Source of the DNA: Yoonia tamlensis
GTDB taxonomy: Bacteria > Pseudomonadota > Alphaproteobacteria > Rhodobacterales > Rhodobacteraceae
Direction of reading: 5' to 3'
Length of the DNA: 64,000 nucleotides
Assembly: GCF_900115105.1 (NCBI RefSeq)
Contig: NZ_FOYP01000001.1
Span: 1,514,097-1,578,096 of the forward strand
Part shown: positions 54,747 through 62,740 of the stretch, in pieces
How positions within the stretch are numbered: position 1 is the first letter of the stretch
Layout: the number at the start of each line of letters is the position of its first letter
Position numbers and translations under genes: made by a program
The notes under the pieces: model-generated
What the model saw: only the letters and a program-made list of their open reading frames with translations
Databases searched by the model: none
What the model was told of the DNA's origin: nothing

Positions 54747-56354
54747 ATGAACAAGATTTACAGCCTATCCACCACCGCGCTTGCGCTTTGCCTGTGCACG
54801 CCTGCGCTTGCTCAAACCCGCGACCCGCTGCCGACATTGGGCGAATTTTTCAGCCCCGACCGGATTGCAACAGCGATTGCACATGCGGGGATTTCGGGGC
54901 TGCGCACGCAGATGGAACTGCAATATGATCACATGTCGGTCGATCCGATGCGCGGGATCGTGTCGCTTTCGGGGATCGTGGCGCGCCCGCAGCTGCCCTA
55001 TGATCAGGCCAGCCAATGCGAAATCACAATCGCCCGCGTGACCCTATCGAGCGATTTCACCAGCCCGTTCCAAACCGCCGCCGAGGTCAATCTGAACGTG
55101 ATCGGTGCGCGGGCCAATCTGGCTTGTTTTGAACGCGATATGGCGGTGGGGCTACGCACGGCGGGCTACCGCGATCTGCCGATTGATCAGTTCAAGCTGC
55201 GCGGGTCATATACCTATGCAACCGGCGCGACCGCGATTGATAGCACAGTGGCAATCAACGGGCTGGCGGTGCTGGATTATTCCGCATCGGGCACGATCCT
55301 GCCGCGTTTGGGGCGCTACGGGGTGCCTGCCGAACCTGCGATCCGCGTGACCCGCGCGGTTGCGACGCTCAAAGATGATGGCGGCTGGGCCGCTATTTCG
55401 CAGGTACTGCCCGAAAACCTGCGTGATCCGGTGATGATCCGCGAAATGGGCACACAAGGCGTGTCAGGCATGCTGAGCCAAGACGGGTTGCGCCCGCTAG
55501 GCGCGGTTGAACGCCGCTTTGTCGGGGATCTGATGGCGCAGGTCGAAGCCTATGTCACCGATCCGGGCGAAATCACCATCGAAGCCACCCTGCCCGAGAA
55601 CGGCATCACGCTTGAGCCTGAAATGTATGCCGATCCGCTGGATCTGATTGCGGGGCTCGGGCTTCAGGTACGCGCGACACCGCTGGCACGCTCGCAAATC
55701 CTGAGCCTTGATGCTTTGGCTGCCGTGCAAACGCCCGAAACCCTGTCGGATGATGCGCGTATTGCGCTGGCCACGGCGCTGCTTGACGGGAATGGCGTGC
55801 CGCGCAGCACGAGCATGGTCGTCGGCCTGCTGGAACCGCTGCTTGATGCCCCCGCAACGGCGGGCGCTGCGGCCGTTTTGCTGGCGCGCGCGCAGCAAGA
55901 CAGCGATGTGCCCAATGCCTACCGCCATGCGCTGGTTGCGGCAGCCGCGGGCGAAGCCGGTGCGATCGGACTGCTTGACCGGCTTGAAGCGCGGATGACC
56001 ACGCAGGCCGTACTGGCCGCGCAAGACCTGCACCTGACCACAACAGGCGCACCCGCACCTATCGCGCTGGTCACTGGTGATGATCCGCGTGATCTGCGGA
56101 CGCTGGCGTTGGATTACCTGACCGGCACAGGCAAGGCGCGGTCTTATGCGCACGCTTATTACTATGCGCTTTTGGCCGAAGCCGCGGGCGATATCGCCGC
56201 CGCATCACTGCGCGATGAAATCACCGCACGGTTTGGTGCGCGCGGGCCCGATGTCGCGCAGGCTTGGCACGCGATTGCTGCGCAGGTCGAACAGCAAGCG
56301 GTCACCGATTGGATCAACGCCGATCTTCCCGCGCGCTATCTGGTCGCGGAATAA
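54747..56354 (+). CDS. Large secreted protein of unknown function
   Basis: A 535-residue exported protein with a signal peptide (residues 1-22, ending TPALAQ). The first 270 residues are a beta-rich region with two or three repeats of about 80-100 residues containing strands such as EITIARVTLSSDF and YRDLPIDQFKLRGSYTYA. The C-terminal half is helical, with repeated Ala-Leu-rich helices (ALATALLDGN, GAAAVLLARAQQ, HALVAAAAGEAGA) resembling Sel1/TPR solenoids. No catalytic motif is visible. GAGGAG precedes the ATG. It stands alone between a GFA gene and an SDR gene, closed by a strong hairpin. Confidence 0.7.
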   Translation: MNKIYSLSTTALALCLCTPALAQTRDPLPTLGEFFSPDRIATAIAHAGISGLRTQMELQYDHMSVDPMRGIVSLSGIVARPQLPYDQASQCEITIARVTLSSDFTSPFQTAAEVNLNVIGARANLACFERDMAVGLRTAGYRDLPIDQFKLRGSYTYATGATAIDSTVAINGLAVLDYSASGTILPRLGRYGVPAEPAIRVTRAVATLKDDGGWAAISQVLPENLRDPVMIREMGTQGVSGMLSQDGLRPLGAVERRFVGDLMAQVEAYVTDPGEITIEATLPENGITLEPEMYADPLDLIAGLGLQVRATPLARSQILSLDALAAVQTPETLSDDARIALATALLDGNGVPRSTSMVVGLLEPLLDAPATAGAAAVLLARAQQDSDVPNAYRHALVAAAAGEAGAIGLLDRLEARMTTQAVLAAQDLHLTTTGAPAPIALVTGDDPRDLRTLALDYLTGTGKARSYAHAYYYALLAEAAGDIAAASLRDEITARFGARGPDVAQAWHAIAAQVEQQAVTDWINADLPARYLVAE

Positions 56355-56362
56355 ACATTGCT

Positions 56363-56386
56363 GGCCCGCAGGCAACCCTGCGGGCC
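56363..56386. terminator. Strong hairpin between the secreted-protein gene and the SDR gene
   Basis: GGCCCGCAGG (56363-56372) pairs perfectly with CCTGCGGGCC (56377-56386) around a CAAC loop. The genes on both sides converge on it. No T run on either side; still likely to end both transcripts. Confidence 0.65.
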
Positions 56387-56392
56387 ATTGCC

Positions 56393-57133
56393 CTAGGCCA
56401 TGCCACCATTGGCGCGTAGGGTCTGGCCGTTCACCCAACCCGCATCGCCGCGCACCATTGCTGCAACCAGATTTGCGATATCCTCGGGCTGCCCGATCCG
56501 CCCCATAGGCGACAGGCCTGCAACATGTTCCAGCTGCTCCGGCGTTTTGCCATCAAGATAAAGCGCTGTCGCGACCGGTCCCGGGGCAATCCCGTTCACG
56601 GTGATATTGCGCCCAGCCAGTTCCTTGGCAAAAATCGGCGTCATCGCGTCAACCCCTGCTTTGGCCGCGCAATAGCCTGCGTAACCGGGAAAGTTCACTG
56701 TTAGCGCCGTCGTTGAAATGTTGATGATGCGTGCCCCATCTTGCATTGATCTTCCCGCCGCGCGCAGACAGTTGAAAACGCCCTTGAGGTTGATCGCAAC
56801 CATCCGGTCGAAATCCGCGTCAGATGTATCAACCAAAGGTGCCAGCGTCATGACGCCCGCGTTATTGACCAGCAGGTCAGGCGCGCCAAATTGTGCGACG
56901 CATGTTTCGAACATTTCGGTGACCTGCGCGGGATCGCTGACATCCGCCCGCACAGCTAGCGCCCTGCCACCTGACGCCGTGATTTGCGCGACAACCTCTT
57001 GGGCGGCATCCGCGCGGCCTGCGTAATTGACGATCACCGCAAAACCATCTGCCGCCAAACGCTGCGCAATTGCGGCACCAATCCCGCGCGAACCACCCGT
57101 CACGATCGCCGCATTCAATTTCTCTTGTGTCAT
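56393..57133 (-). CDS. Short-chain dehydrogenase/reductase
   Basis: A 246-residue NAD(P)H oxidoreductase. The cofactor loop is GGSRGIG (13-19), NNAG is at 90-93, and the catalytic Ser140, Tyr154 and Lys158 (YCAAK) are all present. The terminal GWVNGQTLRANGGM is the usual SDR end. The Arg after the glycine loop hints at NADP preference. The long upstream frame covers the LysR gene on the other strand and is ignored; AAAGGAG stands before ATG 57133. The divergent LysR-type gene probably regulates it. Confidence 0.92.
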   Translation of the reverse strand: MTQEKLNAAIVTGGSRGIGAAIAQRLAADGFAVIVNYAGRADAAQEVVAQITASGGRALAVRADVSDPAQVTEMFETCVAQFGAPDLLVNNAGVMTLAPLVDTSDADFDRMVAINLKGVFNCLRAAGRSMQDGARIINISTTALTVNFPGYAGYCAAKAGVDAMTPIFAKELAGRNITVNGIAPGPVATALYLDGKTPEQLEHVAGLSPMGRIGQPEDIANLVAAMVRGDAGWVNGQTLRANGGMA

Positions 57134-57236
57134 GGGTTTCTCCTTTAACCATGCCGATTGGTACGCCGCGACCCAATTCCGGACAATTCGCGCATTTTCG
57201 GTTTTACTATCCGGATTTTTCGAACAATAATGCGGC

Positions 57237-58121
57237 ATGGACCGGTTTTCAGAAATGCGCATCTTTATGCATGTGGTCGAAGCGCGCAGTTTTCGGGCTG
57301 CAGCAACGGTGCTTGGCATGCCGCCGTCGACGGTATCGGATGTTGTAAAACGCGCCGAAGCGCGGCTTGGCACCCGTCTTTTAGATCGCACGACGCGGGT
57401 AGTTGCACCAACACCAGACGGGCTTGCGTGGTATGAACGCTGCCGCGAGATTGTCGCACAGATCGAAGACGCCGAGGCCGCCTTTCGCGGGGTGCCAGCC
57501 CATGGGCGCGTGCGCATTGACGCTGTCGGGTCATTGGCCCGCGAGGTGTTGCTACCCGCCCTGCCCGCATTTCTGGATGCGCACCCTGAGCTTGATCTGG
57601 TCATTTCCGAAGGTGAACGGCTTGTCGATTTGATCCGCGAAGGCGTCGATATTGCGCTGCGCACCGGCCCGCTTGACGATAGTGATCTGATCCGACGCCC
57701 GCTTGGTACGCTGGACGAGATTACAGTCGCGGCACCTGCCTATCTTGCGGGACGCCGCATGCCGAACTCACCGGATGATTTTGGGGGACACCATATGGTG
57801 GGATATTTTTCGTCGCGCACCCGCGATGTCTTGCCACTTGATTTCGCGGTGCAAGGCAAGGTTGTCACGCGCAGGCTGCCATGTAAATTGACCGTGACAG
57901 GTACAGAGACGCTGATCGCAGCGGCGCGTGCAGGGCTTGGTATCGCGCAGCTACCACGCTACCGCGTGCTTGCGGATCTGACGCAGGGGCGGCTGGTTGA
58001 AATCCTGCCAAACTGTCAGCCGACACCGTCGCCATTGGCCGCTGTTTACCTGCGAGACAGGCATTTATCACCACGGGTACGTGTCGTGCTTGATTGGCTT
58101 TCTGGTCTGTCATTTGGCTAA
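57237..58121 (+). CDS. LysR-family regulator
   Basis: A 294-residue regulator. The N-terminal winged helix (residues about 1-60; RIFMHVVEARSFRAAATVLGMPPSTVSDVVKRAE) is followed by an effector-binding domain (about 90-290). It is divergent from the SDR gene, with 103 bp between, and TCCGGA occurs twice in that gap (57178-57183 and 57210-57215), 32 bp apart. LysR proteins commonly control a divergent neighbour, so the SDR gene is the likely target. Confidence 0.9.
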   Translation: MDRFSEMRIFMHVVEARSFRAAATVLGMPPSTVSDVVKRAEARLGTRLLDRTTRVVAPTPDGLAWYERCREIVAQIEDAEAAFRGVPAHGRVRIDAVGSLAREVLLPALPAFLDAHPELDLVISEGERLVDLIREGVDIALRTGPLDDSDLIRRPLGTLDEITVAAPAYLAGRRMPNSPDDFGGHHMVGYFSSRTRDVLPLDFAVQGKVVTRRLPCKLTVTGTETLIAAARAGLGIAQLPRYRVLADLTQGRLVEILPNCQPTPSPLAAVYLRDRHLSPRVRVVLDWLSGLSFG

Positions 58122-58140
58122 TTTTGCCCCGTCCAATCGA

Positions 58141-58175
58141 TGTTAACGCAAACATCTGGTATGTTAGCGCAACCG
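58141..58175. promoter_or_regulatory. Two LacI-type operator-like sites before the class I aldolase gene
   Basis: TGTTAACGCAAACA (58141-58154) matches the edd palindrome at 12 of 14 positions; TGTTAGCGCAACCG (58162-58175) matches at 11. The two are 21 bp apart (two turns of the helix). They suggest that the regulator at edd (CceR-like, by recollection) also controls the aldolase gene. Confidence 0.55.
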
Positions 58176-58241
58176 TCATTGTACCCTTGTTTCAAGCTGT
58201 TAAAGCGCGCTTAGCGAACAGCAAACAAAGGGTGCGATACC

Positions 58242-59171
58242 ATGAAAACCACAAAAGCCGTCCAACGTATTCTGGCCAATTACGAAGGTGAAACACCCGG
58301 CGTTAAGGCAAACCTTGCCCGCATCATGATGGCCGGCAAACTGGGCGGCACCGGCAAGATGATCATTCTGCCCGTGGACCAAGGGTTTGAACACGGGCCT
58401 GCACGGTCGTTCGCACCCAACCCTGCCGCCTATGACCCGCATTACCATTACCAGCTGGCGATTGACGCAGGGCTGAACGCCTATGCGGCACCCTTGGGCA
58501 TGCTCGAGGCGGGCGCAGATACATTTGCTGGGCAGATCCCGACGATCCTGAAAGTGAACTCGGCCAATTCGCTGATCCCTGACGCGGCACCAAAAACCCA
58601 AGCGATCACCGCATCGGTTGACGACGCCCTGCGCCTTGGTGCATCGGCCATCGGGTTCACGATCTATCCCGGGTCATCGGCTGCGCTGAACATGTTTGGC
58701 GATATCGCAGAAATGCGCCGCGAGGCCGCGGCCAAGGGCGTTGCCACTGTGATCTGGTCCTACCCACGTGGTGAAGCTTTGGATAAAGACGGGGAAACCG
58801 CGATTGATATCGCCGCCTATGCTGCACAAATCGCAGGTCTGTTGGGCGCACATATCATCAAGATCAAACTATCCACCGATCATCTGTCCCTGCCCGAAGC
58901 CAAAAAAGTCTACGAGGCCGAAGGGATCGATATTTCCACCCAAGCTGCTCGGGTCAAACATTGCGTTGACAGTGCGCTTGGCGGGCGGCGTTTGATGGTG
59001 TTTTCGGGTGGTGCGGCCAAAGGTGCCGACGCGGTTTATGACGACGCGCGCGCGATCCGCGATGGTGGCGGCAACGGGTCGATCATCGGGCGTAACTCGT
59101 TCCAGCGCGACCGTGCGGATGCGCTGGCGATGTTGTCCAAGCTGATGGATATCTATCGCGGCAAGGCGTAA
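58242..59171 (+). CDS. fbaB: Class I fructose-bisphosphate aldolase (FbaB/DhnA type)
   Basis: A 309-residue Schiff-base aldolase that splits or makes fructose-1,6-bisphosphate. Visible marks: ILPVDQGFEHGP, HIIKIKLSTDHLS (candidate Schiff-base Lys207 or Lys209), FTIYPGSSA and the phosphate-binding GGNGSIIGRNSFQR at the end. No zinc-ligand pattern of class II is present. Together with pgk it covers part of the triose pathway. The promoter has two operator-like sites shared with edd. A 9-bp hairpin lies just downstream. Confidence 0.88.
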   Translation: MKTTKAVQRILANYEGETPGVKANLARIMMAGKLGGTGKMIILPVDQGFEHGPARSFAPNPAAYDPHYHYQLAIDAGLNAYAAPLGMLEAGADTFAGQIPTILKVNSANSLIPDAAPKTQAITASVDDALRLGASAIGFTIYPGSSAALNMFGDIAEMRREAAAKGVATVIWSYPRGEALDKDGETAIDIAAYAAQIAGLLGAHIIKIKLSTDHLSLPEAKKVYEAEGIDISTQAARVKHCVDSALGGRRLMVFSGGAAKGADAVYDDARAIRDGGGNGSIIGRNSFQRDRADALAMLSKLMDIYRGKA

Positions 59172-59192
59172 TTCCGCCAAAATCCAGTGATT

Positions 59193-59219
59193 ATCCCCTA
59201 TCTGCGGAAAATAGGGGAT
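59193..59219. terminator. Hairpin downstream of the aldolase gene
   Basis: ATCCCCTAT (59193-59201) pairs perfectly with ATAGGGGAT (59211-59219), with a 9-nt CTGCGGAAA loop. No T run follows, so it is either a weak terminator or an operator for the FtsB-like gene. Confidence 0.45.
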
Positions 59220-59288
59220 TCACATTGCGAATCAGATGTGCGATTCTATGGCCAGTTACCCGCAAGAGGTAACATCTGAGGCAAGCAA

Positions 59289-59588
59289 ATGTTCCGACGT
59301 CACCGCCCCCAAATGGGCACCCTTTTGTATTTCCTAGGCGCTTTGATGCTTGGGCTTTATTTCACTTTTGCCGCCGTGCAGGGTGATTATGGCCTGTTCA
59401 AGCGTATCGAGATCCGCGCGGAGGGCGCAGCGTTAGAACAAGAACTGGCAATCCTTCAGGCAGAGGTGGGGCGCATGGAAAACCTCACCTCTCGCCTGTC
59501 GGACGATTTTCTGGACCTCGACCTGCTCGACCAGCAAGCGCGCGACGTATTGGGACTTATCCGGGCGGATGAGGTTGTTATTCGCTAG
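59289..59588 (+). CDS. FtsB/DivIC-like septum formation protein
   Basis: A 99-residue bitopic protein. One transmembrane helix (about 10-30: MGTLLYFLGALMLGLYFTFAAV) is followed by a coiled coil (about 40-75: IEIRAEGAALEQELAILQAEVG) and a C-terminal LLDQQARDVLGLIRADEVVI segment. This fits FtsB, which with FtsL and FtsQ assembles the divisome. In Rhodobacterales this gene lies before pdhA, which agrees with its position here. Confidence 0.85.
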   Translation: MFRRHRPQMGTLLYFLGALMLGLYFTFAAVQGDYGLFKRIEIRAEGAALEQELAILQAEVGRMENLTSRLSDDFLDLDLLDQQARDVLGLIRADEVVIR

Positions 59589-59602
59589 TTCGCCCGAATA
59601 CC

Positions 59603-60031
59603 CTATTTACCCTGACTTGCCGCGAATGCCTGAACCGCAGCTTCTGCCACCGAAAGATCCTGCGCGGGTGACCCGGAGCTGACACCGATACCACCGACAA
59701 CCTCTTCGCCTGCAAATACCGGCAGACCGCCGCCAATTGCGACCATGCGCCCGCCCAAAGCAGATGAAATACCATGTGCCGGCTGGCCGGGTTGATTGGC
59801 ATCGCCAAGCAAATGGGTGCCTTTGCGAATGCCGATTGCGGTAAAGCTTTTATCGATCGCAAGGGTAATCGCGGTGACCTTGCCGCCATTCATCCGTTCA
59901 AACGCAATCAGATTGCCGCTTTCATCGGTGATCGCGATACACATCGGCACATCGATCTCTTGCGCTTTGGCGCGCGCACCCGCGATTAGGACATAGGCAT
60001 CGTCAATGCCAAGACGTTTGATGGTGAGCAT
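59603..60031 (-). CDS. GlcG/HbpS-family protein
   Basis: A 142-residue protein of the GlcG/HbpS fold, whose members bind haem or organic acids. Visible are CIAITDESGNLIAFERMNG, AIGGGLPVFAGEEVVGGIGVSSGS and the C-terminal AEAAVQAF. No cysteine or signal peptide; it may bind small ligands in the cytoplasm. AGGAGG precedes the ATG. A palindrome-like element lies in its promoter region. Confidence 0.85.
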   Translation of the reverse strand: MLTIKRLGIDDAYVLIAGARAKAQEIDVPMCIAITDESGNLIAFERMNGGKVTAITLAIDKSFTAIGIRKGTHLLGDANQPGQPAHGISSALGGRMVAIGGGLPVFAGEEVVGGIGVSSGSPAQDLSVAEAAVQAFAASQGK

Positions 60032-60062
60032 GGTGGCCTCCTACAAATTTGATTTCTGTATT

Positions 60063-60074
60063 CTAGTATACAAG
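60063..60074. promoter_or_regulatory. GTATAC-centred operator-like site before the HbpS-like gene
   Basis: CTAGTATACAAG is palindromic except for one base pair. The overlapping TGTAT (60056-60060) and ATACA (60068-60072) also form an inverted repeat. Sites of this type are bound by GntR-type regulators (general pattern TTGTATACAA). The 327-bp gap 60032-60358 holds this site, the pdh operator and two direct repeats. Confidence 0.4.
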
Positions 60075-60220
60075 ATATGCATTTGAAAGAACAACTGGCC
60101 ATAGATCATGCGCGCAACCGGCCAATGGCTGGCGCTGCAGGCTGGCACACGCCGTATTAACATTTGCGCAGGCATTTTTACCCTAGGTCACATTAATTTG
60201 GGTCCGCATCGCAGAATCGC

Positions 60221-60330
60221 ACAGTTTTCGGGGTGTAAATCGCTGAAAACACCTCCAAAACAACAGTTTTCACTTTACCCCTCGTAATCTTGACAGTCCT
60301 CCTGTATAAGATAGTTTAACGTTAAACTAT
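60221..60330 (+). promoter_or_regulatory. pdh operon promoter with 20-bp palindrome and repeats
   Basis: A -35-like TTGACA (60290-60295) is followed by a perfect 20-bp palindrome ATAGTTTAACGTTAAACTAT (60311-60330) where the -10 box should lie, so the protein bound here should block polymerase. ACAGTTTTC occurs at 60221-60229 and 60263-60271, 42 bp apart (four helical turns), and may bind an activator. GGAGGAG precedes pdhA. Which regulator binds is unknown. Confidence 0.6.
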
Positions 60331-60358
60331 ATTTGCAATAAACGCTGGAGGAGCACCC

Positions 60359-61360
60359 ATGCCGCCCAAAAAGGCCGCCGCGAAACCAAACGTCTCAGCC
60401 GAGGAACTGCTGGGGCATTACCGTGAAATGCTGCTGATCCGGCGATTTGAAGAAAAGGCAGGCCAACTTTATGGCATGGGCCTGATCGGCGGTTTCTGTC
60501 ACCTTTATATCGGTCAAGAGGCCGTTGTTGTCGGACTTGAGGCCGCAGCTGATGAGGGCGACAAGCGCGTGACATCCTACCGCGACCACGGCCATATGCT
60601 GGCCTGCGGCATGGACCCCAAAGGCATTATGGCCGAATTGACCGGCCGCGAAGGCGGCTTTTCAAAGGGCAAAGGCGGCTCGATGCATATGTTCTCTAAG
60701 GAGAAACATTTCTACGGCGGTCACGGCATTGTTGGGGCGCAGGTTCCACTGGGCGCGGGTCTTGCATTTTCGGACAAATACAAAGGCAATGACCGCGTGA
60801 CATTCGCCTATTTCGGTGATGGCGCGGCGAACCAGGGTCAGGTCTACGAGACCTACAACATGGCGCAACTGTGGGACCTGCCGGTTATTTTCGTGATTGA
60901 AAACAACGGCTACGCGATGGGTACATCTGTAGTCCGCTCCACCAAATCCCCATCCTTGTGGGAACGCGGTGCCGCTTATGGCATCAAAGGCGAAGAAGTT
61001 GACGGGATGTCGGTTCTGGCCGTCAAAGAGGCGGGCGAACGCGCCGTGGCACACTGCCGCGCAGGCAAAGGCCCCTATATCCTCGAGGTCAAGACATACC
61101 GCTACCGCGGGCACTCCATGTCTGACCCCGCAAAATACCGGACCCGCGACGAAGTGCAGAAAATGCGCGATGAACGTGACCCGATCGAGCAGGTCCGCGA
61201 TATGTTGCTGACAGGCAAACATGCATCCGAGGATGACCTGAAAGCCATCGACAAAGAGATCAAAGCCGTGGTGAACGAAGCGGCTGAATTCTCGAAGGAA
61301 AGCCCCGAGCCCGCATTGGAAGAGCTTTGGACAGATATTTACGCAGAAGTGGAGGCTTAA
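60359..61360 (+). CDS. pdhA: Pyruvate dehydrogenase E1 alpha subunit
   Basis: E1-alpha binds TPP and decarboxylates pyruvate with E1-beta. The 333-residue protein has the TPP motif GDGAANQGQVYETYN and ends the motif at IENN, with HMFSKEKHFYGGHGIVGAQ and YRYRGHSMSDP, the phosphorylation-loop-like region of the alpha subunit. It is the first gene of pdhA-pdhB-pdhC; pdhB starts 4 bp after the stop. Confidence 0.97.
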   Translation: MPPKKAAAKPNVSAEELLGHYREMLLIRRFEEKAGQLYGMGLIGGFCHLYIGQEAVVVGLEAAADEGDKRVTSYRDHGHMLACGMDPKGIMAELTGREGGFSKGKGGSMHMFSKEKHFYGGHGIVGAQVPLGAGLAFSDKYKGNDRVTFAYFGDGAANQGQVYETYNMAQLWDLPVIFVIENNGYAMGTSVVRSTKSPSLWERGAAYGIKGEEVDGMSVLAVKEAGERAVAHCRAGKGPYILEVKTYRYRGHSMSDPAKYRTRDEVQKMRDERDPIEQVRDMLLTGKHASEDDLKAIDKEIKAVVNEAAEFSKESPEPALEELWTDIYAEVEA

Positions 61361-61363
61361 GCC

Positions 61364-62728
61364 ATGGCAACTGAAATTCTCATGCCCGCCCTGTCGCCCA
61401 CCATGGAAGAAGGCACATTGGCCAAATGGTTGGTCAAAGAAGGTGACACTGTTTCATCCGGTGACATCATGGCCGAGATCGAAACCGACAAAGCCACGAT
61501 GGAATTCGAAGCTGTTGACGAAGGGATCGTTGGCAAAATCCTGATCGCTGAAGGCACCGAAAACGTCAAGGTAAACGAAGTTATCGCGATCCTGATCGAA
61601 GAAGGTGAAGCTGTCCCCGAAGCGGGTGCCGCCCCTGCGGCCGCAGCGCCTTCCGCGGCAGAGCCTGTTGCAGCGGCGCCTGCAGCAGCTGCGGCCCCTG
61701 CGGCCCCGGTTGTTGATGCCACCCCTGATTGGCCCGCCGATACGCCCGTGACATCAACCACCGTCCGCACCGCCCTGCGCGATGCGATGGCCGAAGAAAT
61801 GCGCCGCGACGATGATGTGTTCTTGATGGGGGAAGAGGTCGCCGAATACCAAGGCGCCTATAAGATCTCGCAAGGGCTGCTGGATGAATTCAGCGCCAAA
61901 CGCGTGATTGATACGCCCATTACCGAACATGGTTTTGCCGGTATCGCGACAGGTGCCGCCTTTGGTGGATTGAAGCCGATTGTCGAATTCATGACTTTTA
62001 ACTTCGCCATGCAAGCCATTGATCACCTTATTAACTCTGCCGCCAAGACGCTTTATATGTCTGGCGGCCAGATGGGTGCGCCGATGGTATTCCGTGGGCC
62101 AAACGGTGCCGCTGCCCGCGTCGGCGCGCAGCATTCGCAGTGTTATGCCGCGTGGTATATGCAGGTGCCTGGCCTCAAGGTTGTGATGCCCTATTCTGCC
62201 GCTGATGCCAAAGGTCTGATGAAAACTGCCATCCGCGACCCCAACCCTGTGATCTTCCTTGAAAACGAAATCATGTACGGCAAATCCTTTGATGTGCCTG
62301 ACATGGATGATTTCACTATTCCCTTTGGCAAGGCCAAGATCGAACGCGGCGGCGATGATGTAACCATCGTTTCCTTCGGGATCGGTGTCGGCTATGCGCT
62401 TGAAGCCGCCGAAAAACTGGCCGCTGACGGGATCAGCGCCGAAGTGATCAACCTGCGCACCCTGCGTCCGATGGATACCGCAACGATCCTTGCCTCTGTG
62501 CGCAAGACAAACCGCTGTGTCACCGTCGAAGAAGGCTGGCCGCAAGGGTCCGTCGGCGGATATATCAGCAACGTCATCATGCAAGAGGCGTTTGATTATC
62601 TTGATGCCCCAGTGATCAACTGCACCGGCAAGGACGTGCCGATGCCCTATGCTGCCAACCTTGAAAAACATGCTTTGCTGACCGTCGACGAAGTCGTCGA
62701 CGCCTGTAAATCAGTGACCTACCGCTAA
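61364..62728 (+). CDS. pdhB: Pyruvate dehydrogenase E1 beta subunit with N-terminal lipoyl domain
   Basis: A 454-residue fusion. Residues 1-78 form a lipoyl domain ([12 protein letters not shown], Lys near 43), residues about 85-125 an Ala/Pro linker and residues about 130-454 the E1-beta transketolase domain ([12 protein letters not shown] and the HSQCYAAWY loop). The extra lipoyl domain is known in several alphaproteobacteria and may add swinging arms to the complex. It overlaps nothing and leaves 12 bp before pdhC. Confidence 0.96.
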   Translation: MATEILMPALSPTMEEGTLAKWLVKEGDTVSSGDIMAEIETDKATMEFEAVDEGIVGKILIAEGTENVKVNEVIAILIEEGEAVPEAGAAPAAAAPSAAEPVAAAPAAAAAPAAPVVDATPDWPADTPVTSTTVRTALRDAMAEEMRRDDDVFLMGEEVAEYQGAYKISQGLLDEFSAKRVIDTPITEHGFAGIATGAAFGGLKPIVEFMTFNFAMQAIDHLINSAAKTLYMSGGQMGAPMVFRGPNGAAARVGAQHSQCYAAWYMQVPGLKVVMPYSAADAKGLMKTAIRDPNPVIFLENEIMYGKSFDVPDMDDFTIPFGKAKIERGGDDVTIVSFGIGVGYALEAAEKLAADGISAEVINLRTLRPMDTATILASVRKTNRCVTVEEGWPQGSVGGYISNVIMQEAFDYLDAPVINCTGKDVPMPYAANLEKHALLTVDEVVDACKSVTYR

Positions 62729-62740
62729 GGAGACAATGCG

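Noticed and set aside
57134-57664. 177-codon N-terminal extension of the SDR gene
   Set aside because: It covers the LysR gene on the other strand; the SDR fold starts at the ATG at 57133 with its own AAAGGAG site.
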